DNA of 64,000 nucleotides from positions 5,642,001 through 5,706,000 of the forward strand of contig CP085829.1 in NCBI GenBank assembly GCA_020809705.1. The letters run 5' to 3'. The stretch comes from Calonectria ilicicola. Lineage: Eukaryota > Ascomycota > Sordariomycetes > Hypocreales > Nectriaceae. The position numbers were made by a program, and so were the translations under genes. Shown here piece after piece: positions 58,182 to 64,000 of the stretch; position 1 is the first letter of the stretch, and each line of letters begins with the position of its first letter. The notes under the pieces are model-generated. The model worked only from the letters and a program-made list of their open reading frames with translations, was not told the origin of the DNA and searched no databases.

Positions 58182-60891
58182 ATGGCGCCCATCAACGGCT
58201 CTGCGAAGCCGCGCAGGCACGGAGGCAGCAAGCTTGCCCAGCCGCCCAAGACTGTCGTGCCCGCAATCCCCTTGCCCTACGTGAAGCGTCAGGCTGCCGC
58301 AGCGGCTGCATCTGCTGTTGCTCCTGCGTCTACGCCCACGCCCGCAGCCCCTACCTCGACCAACCCATCGGCCACCGCTCCGCGACACAAGACGAAGCTT
58401 ACAAACGGCTCTGCGACTGGTAAAACGAAGAAGGACGCCCAAGCCGTAGCTGCTGCCACCGCCACCCAAGCCCCCGTGGCTACTGCAACTACCACCACCG
58501 CTTCTGCTGGTGTTGGTGTTGGTGTCGATGCTGATGCTGATGCGGGTGCTGATGCTGGTGCAACACCCACTCCTGCAGTCTCGGCGACTTTAGCTGCAAA
58601 GGCGACAAAGAACAACGCCATCTACACCCGACCTAAAAATGGGCCCCAGACAAACAACGGCGCAGCAAACGCAAACCACCAGGATTTATCGGGTACGTAC
58701 CTGACCCATGTCGGATGTTTGCTCCCCTCTTGAGACAAACCAATCCGCCGCAAATGCTTTGCTAACCGTGTGTTTTACAACCACAGCCGCATCCACCTCC
58801 AGCGAGGCCGATGATGCTGCCAAAGCCTCATCCAACTCAGACCATCTGCATCACCCCACTGCTGCTGCGCCCAAGGCCACTACTGTTCAGGACCCTCGCC
58901 TTCCCAGCTATGCTGCTGAGAAGCCCAACGGCGTTGCTGGCAAGAACGACGTAAAGACCAATTCAGGTGAGGCACCTCTCCCGCAGCAAGGAGAGGAGGC
59001 AGTTACTCACGCCACTCCCCCTGCAGCTGAGCATCATCATCCTGCAAGATCCAACACCAAGCCTCGACCACCCTCGGCCGTGCCACCCGCTCGATACCAG
59101 ATGCCTCCTCCGTTCCAGCCTGCTAACCGCGCTCTGAACGTTGCTGTGAATGGCGACATGCAACGACCTCATCGCCCTCACGTGCCCAACGGCCCGCATC
59201 TGCATCAGCCGCATCCAAGCAACGGCAGCATCCACTTCGGCGCCTTTCACGGATCCGCAAGCTCTTCGCCAGCTCCTCCGCTCTCCGGTGGGATTGCCCC
59301 TCCCCCAGGCATGCCGGGCCCCGATGGCCGACCTCCGTATATGGGGCCTGCCGCGAATGGATTCCCTCCCATGATGCCCTACAGCCCGGACATGATGCCT
59401 GCTTTCGACAACTATGGACGGCCTTCCATGGGATACGGCCCAGTGGACTCATACCCTCCCTACGGTAACAACTTTGGTCCATCTACGCCGCACAGCTTTC
59501 ATGATTCGCAGTCCTCGGCGCACCCAGATGACAACACCATCTACCAATATCCTTCGGGACCGGTTAGAAACGGAGTTGCTGGGCCGGGAGATGACTCGAA
59601 CCTTCAGGGTCGTGCCATGCGTGGCCCCGAATTTCCTAGGATGATGCCGAACCCTGGCTTCCCGCCTCATCTCATGCCTCCTTCGGATGACGCTGAAGGC
59701 ATGATTGGCCATCTGCAGCAGCAATTTGGATCGCCGGATTTTGCTGACTGTGTTTTGGAGCTTCGATACTTGGATGACCGCGCACCCCCGGTCCGTCTCC
59801 CCGGCCATCGTATTGTACTGTCACGAAGCTCTGAGCTCGCCAATCTCATGATGAAATCGTCTCCCCAGCCAAGCCCTGGATTTCCTTCGCTGCCAACCAT
59901 TGTTCTCGAGACCAAGAGCAAATGGATCCGATCTGATTCCTTCTACACTGCCACCCAGCGTCTCTACGGACACCCGCTCCTCCCGATGCCCCCACCGGCC
60001 GCCTTTAAGCAAGGTGATATGACCGATGCTGGCTCGGTATCTGACCGGCTCGAATTTGCCCTGGCCTACGCTGCTGCCGGTCACCTTTTGAACTGGGAGC
60101 CCGTCATTCGACGTGGCTGCGAGATTGCACTTCAGCTGATCAACTGGCAGACCTTGGAACGTGTTCTAGAGTTCGCTCTTGAGGAACGTCTGGACAAGGG
60201 CTCTCATGACAGCTACAAATATGGAGAAGGATCTCGGGCTCTTCTGAATGGAGTTGTTGCCCATGTTGTTAACAACATTCCCTCGGACTTTGTCCTTGAT
60301 GCGTCTGTTGCGGAACCAGAGCATTTCCGTCGATTCCCTCCGTACCCTACTCCCCCCGCGACTCCTGTTGTCGAAAAATCTCATTCGCCTCCCATTGCCC
60401 GCGGAACATCGGTGCACTTGGGTAGGCCGCGTCGGTCTCAGCAAATCACGGGCATCCAGTTTGGTGACCTCTCCGTTTCGGAAGGTCCCAAGCCGTCCCA
60501 GCAAGCTCAGCCGCCCTCTCACGCTGTAATCTCCCGCATTCTGCTCAACGTGCCTTTTGAATTCCTCAAGATGGCGCTGGAGTCTGGCGGCAGCAATGTC
60601 AGTGGATGGGCGAACCCAGACTTCCGATACCGCGTCATTAAGGACGTCGTGATGGAGCGTGAGCGCCGCCGACTTCAAGCTGTTGATGCTATTCAAGGTG
60701 GCCGTGTTCCAGGGTGGGAGTTGATTCTGAAGCAGCTCTCTACCCCAGAGCCTCGGTACTTTGATGAGTGGAGCGCTCTGGGCTGGCAGGAGGAGATGTT
60801 CCCCTATGGCAGCCCGGAGGGGCCGTCTCTCGGCCGGACATGGGTTCCCCTGATGGACGCTCAGAACGGCAGCACTGCCGATTATCCCTGA
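58182..60891 (+). CDS. Large Pro/Ala-rich protein with a possible BTB-like segment
   Basis: Exons 58182-58692 and 58787-60891 encode 871 aa. Residues 1-170 are Ala/Thr/Pro low complexity, including an alternating GVGVGV-DADADA stretch. Residues 171-390 are Pro/Met/Gly-rich and disordered. From about residue 395 the protein looks folded: DFADCVLELRYLDDRAPPVRLPGHRIVLSRSSELANLMM is reminiscent of a BTB/POZ core, where a protein is degraded or recruited through an exposed dimer. A helical C terminus follows (LEFALAYAAAGHLLNWEPVI, FEFLKMALESGG, RVIKDVVMERERRR). The family is otherwise unknown to me; such long proteins with this tail recur in filamentous ascomycetes. Start chosen at the first ATG with AGCATGGCG context. 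A function cannot be assigned. Confidence 0.8.
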
Positions 60892-62885
60892 GTGAGTGAG
60901 TATACGATCGCTCTAATGAGTTATGATTTTTGCAGCGAATTGGCGAGTTTGCATTTGCGGTTTGCATTATGATTAAAAATTATCTGACCCCCCTTTTGCT
61001 TCCAATTGCGCTCAACCTAATTCCCTTGGGACTGCATGTATTTGCTATTCTCTATTGGAAGGAATGACCAGTTTTGCCATGGGCTAGATCTTGGTGGGGT
61101 GTCGTGGGGTAGCTAGGATGAGAGCGAGGACAACCCCATGTTTGTCTGAGGATCTGCACCGATTGATGAAAAAAACAAAAGCATCTTTTTGGGAGATTTC
61201 ATCCACCTAGGCCGCCCGAGACAGTCGGCTAGGTTCCCAATCTCTTGGAGACTACGGTTTTCGAAAGGTTGGACGATGTTGCGATTGGGGAGGTTTGTAT
61301 GAAGGTGAAAATCAGGGGAGGAAGGTTGGAAATGGAATGGAACAAGGCCGGGGGTCGACGAACACGGATAGGCTGGAAAGGATTGGGAAAGTCCCTTGGT
61401 TAAGGAGACATTCTAGACCCTAGCGAATGGTGGGAGAGAAAATGGATTACCAGAGACCTGGCTGTGTGGGGAGGATGGGATGTGTGATAGTATGGAGGCA
61501 AGGGTTGATTCGGAGTTTGTCGACGGCCTTGGGAGGCCCGGCTTGGAAGGGAGTTTAGGGTGGTTAAAAAAGGCTAGTTAAAAAAAGGACTGAAAAAGGG
61601 GTGGATGGAGTTGAAAAAAAGCATTCATTGTGTGTCGTGTTATGGAACAGCTGAAGCACGTGTTTATTGTTGTTGCCCTGCGTATGTGCAAATTGATTGA
61701 TGGTGGGTGATGGATGTATGGATGGATGGCTTGAAAGCCCTCGGCATCAATGGCGTGCTAGTGAGGCCAGTTTTGGCCTCGGGTATCGAGGATCGGTCGG
61801 AGCGTTCGGGGTGAGAGAATTGATTTTTGATAGTCGAAACTCTCGGTTGTGTGTTCTTGCTCCCGTGAACCCATGGGGTTGGTTGGATGCGTGGGTTAAT
61901 TTGCGGCCGTGGCAATGCATGAATGAAGTATGTTGGGAGGAATGTGTTTTTGCAGTGCGAGCTGGCGGGGGAGTTACATGGTTCATATCAGACTGGATTC
62001 CACAGCTCGCAAACAAGGCATCGGGTGACTTGATGTATTAAACATGCCTGAACGGGTGGAGTGGGGAATCCTTGCAAACGATGGGCATTTGCACTTGCAC
62101 TTGGCATTTTTGCTCGTTCTTTTTTGATGATGGACGGGACATGACATGGGGATATCCATACATGGGGACACATGGGGGGACATGGGATCAGCATGGGATC
62201 ATTACGTAGTGCTGTGTGCGCTCTGGATAGCAGGGACATGCATGCGCTACGCCGCTAGCAATTCCCGCTAGCACATGTGCTGAGAGTGCTATTGCCCCGC
62301 CGTAGGGCCATGGACGGTGGTGACTGGCTGGCGCTGGCGGGTGGGCCGTGGGGCCGGTGGCCCAGAGCCCGAGCCGAGGCTGTTTATCTCCACATGTACC
62401 TGGGGTGTTAATGTGCTTTATGCTGGAGTTGTGCTGAGGGATGGTCCTGTCCTGGTTCTGTCCTGGTCCTGGGGGATGATGGTCCTGGCTGCTGCTGCCC
62501 GCTCTCCACCTCGAATTTGCCCAGACGCGACACACAACAATCTAAATCTTGGCTTTTGACTCTTGACACACACGGCGCCCTTGATCCAACTTCTTCAGTC
62601 CCTCCTTTTTTCTTTTACCTCGCCTTTCTTCGCTCTGCTCTGCTCTGTCCTGCGCTGTGTTCGTTGGGCGAGTCCAATCCAGATTATCCGACACCTCCCC
62701 GCTTGCTTGAATGCCGTCGACAGTTCTCCCGATGCGCCGCGCCGAAGCTGCCCGTGGACCAGCAACATCTTGACCTCGATTCCGAGTTCTCTTTCCGAGC
62801 TGCGACTCTCGAAGCTCGCGACCCCGTTTTCTTTAGCCTTTGCCTTGTTGTTTGATAGATACCCCTAACGTTTGTTCTCTTCACA
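60892..62885. other. 2-kb spacer, promoter of the TMEM135-like gene
   Basis: No supported gene. Contains short GGATG-type repeats near 61695-61725 and a CT-rich leader from about 62590 to 62700. Confidence 0.6.
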
Positions 62886-64000
62886 ATGGCGTCGTCTCCT
62901 ATGCCTTCGGGCGAGCCCGCCAAGTCGCGACAGGGCTCTGTTGCCTCGACCACATCCTCATCTTCCAAGACCGCATCCGACCATGTCATGCGAAACGCCC
63001 TGCGATACACCCTCTCCGCGCGCGAGTACGCCGCTCTTCACAAATATGTGCTGTCGCGATCCCGCGTCCTCCGTCGCTCGACACCAACTCCTAGCCGTGT
63101 CGAGAAGGCTTTGCAGCCCGCTCCAGGGGCCGATGACTTCAATGCTAAGACGATTCGCCACACGCTCAGGGTCTTTATAGCGACATTCCTGGGTATGAAG
63201 GGTTTCGGTGTCATCCAGAAGCGCATTAACGGCGAAGAGTATGCTGAAATCCCCTCGACGCTCTTATCAAGACGGTGAAGCTGACTGACGTGAAATAGGG
63301 CCAACCCCACCGGCCAGAAGCAGCCATTTTACAAGTCTCTCGCCATGAAGATGTCGCTGTCCCTGTCGACGATTCTCTTCCTTTACCGAATGCTTTTCCG
63401 CTTTCTCACACGCCTACGGCTGCACTTGCTCGACCCTCAGGTTGAGCCTTTCCGACTGCGCAACCCGCGAACAGCTGCGGCCCTGACGTCGCCCTATGCT
63501 CCCGCTGTTGGTGCTTCTTTCGCTGGTCTCGCGCTGGGCATCCTCCCCTCGCAGCAGATGCGTGTGAGCATGTCCATCTACGCCATGTTCCGTGCCCTCG
63601 AGTTCAGCTGGAACCTCTTTGAGGGTGAGGGTCTCATTTGGGGCCTCAAGAACGGCATCCCCAAGGACCGCCCGTGGTGGTTTGGAAGCTGGATGCTGCA
63701 GCCACTAGTTTATGGACAGATGTTCCATGCTTTTGTATTTGACCGCGAACTTGTGCCCGAGGTTAGTACTACGAATACCTTGCTCATTGCTACAGACCGC
63801 ATGAGACGTCGCAAGCGCCCTCTACCTGAACTCAGCTGACGTTGATAACAGCCATTTGGCAAGGCCCTCCTCAAGACCACCACCGCCTATTTGCACCCGC
63901 GCCCCGAAGACTGGCCCGCCAATCTTAAGTGGCCGCAGATGACACAGATTTTTGACAGTCTGGCCGAGATGGCGCGTCTCAGTTGGCCGTACGTGGACCC
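62886..64000 (+). CDS. TMEM135-like membrane protein, 3' end beyond window
   Basis: Exons 62886-63238, 63299-63761 and 63852 onward; the gene runs off the window edge. The N terminus is Ser-rich, then there is a helical segment (ALRYTLSAREYAALHKYV). Hydrophobic segments follow (SLSTILFLYRMLFRFLTRLR, ASFAGLALGILPSQQMR), and RPWWFGSWMLQPLVYGQMFHAFVFD resembles the TMEM135 family, which is linked to mitochondrial and peroxisomal dynamics. Intron 1 is given as 60 nt with donor GTATGC. An alternative donor at 63275 leaves only 24 nt, too short for a fungal intron. Intron 2 is 90 nt (GTTAGT...ACAG). The downstream part (PFGKALLKTTTAYLHPRPED and on) supports the frame. Confidence 0.8.

Overview
The window is nuclear DNA of a filamentous ascomycete, most likely a Sordariomycete and perhaps Hypocreales. 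I infer this from short introns (about 50-190 nt, with CTAAC/CTGAC-type branch sites), from the gene families present (Zn2Cys6 regulator, ENA-type P-ATPase, CDR-type ABC pump, CYP52-like P450, NRPS-like protein, S1/P1 nuclease, Sos7, Ubc6, Sam50), and from long spacers rich in simple sequence. The species cannot be named from sequence alone. Exon coordinates were built by hand from splice signals and reading-frame continuity; no alignment was run.

Left part (1-16 kb), mostly housekeeping. A kinetochore Sos7-like gene (-) and an RS/RD-rich splicing-type protein (+) share a 362-bp divergent promoter. After a 3.1-kb spacer come a PA-TM-RING E3 ligase (+), aspartate-semialdehyde dehydrogenase (-), a PQ-loop membrane transporter (-) and a secreted S1/P1 nuclease (+). 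An intron-containing tRNA-Lys(UUU) (-) lies at 16.0 kb with a degenerate partial copy beside it.

Middle part (16-44 kb), accessory. In order: an orphan 180-aa protein behind a clear TATA box, a Zn2Cys6 transcription factor (+), an ENA-type sodium P-ATPase (-) whose first intron appears to be GC-AG, a CYP52-like cytochrome P450 (-), a 1224-aa adenylation-thiolation-condensation (A-T-C) protein (+) and a 1498-aa PDR-type ABC transporter (-). P450, NRPS-like enzyme and efflux pump within 18 kb could form a small metabolite locus, but the wide spacers make this a hypothesis. An AT-rich spacer at 35.5-38.6 kb holds a diverged duplication.

Gene-poor stretch (43.4-50.7 kb). No convincing intact gene was found. 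It holds simple repeats, a short inverted repeat, and a decayed open frame interrupted by TAG codons. An uncharacterised 282-aa protein follows at 50.7 kb.

Right part (52-64 kb), housekeeping again. Sam50 (-) and the ER-anchored E2 Ubc6 (+) are head to head. They are followed by a large Pro/Ala-rich protein with a possible BTB-like segment (+) and the 5' part of a TMEM135-like membrane protein (+) cut by the window edge.
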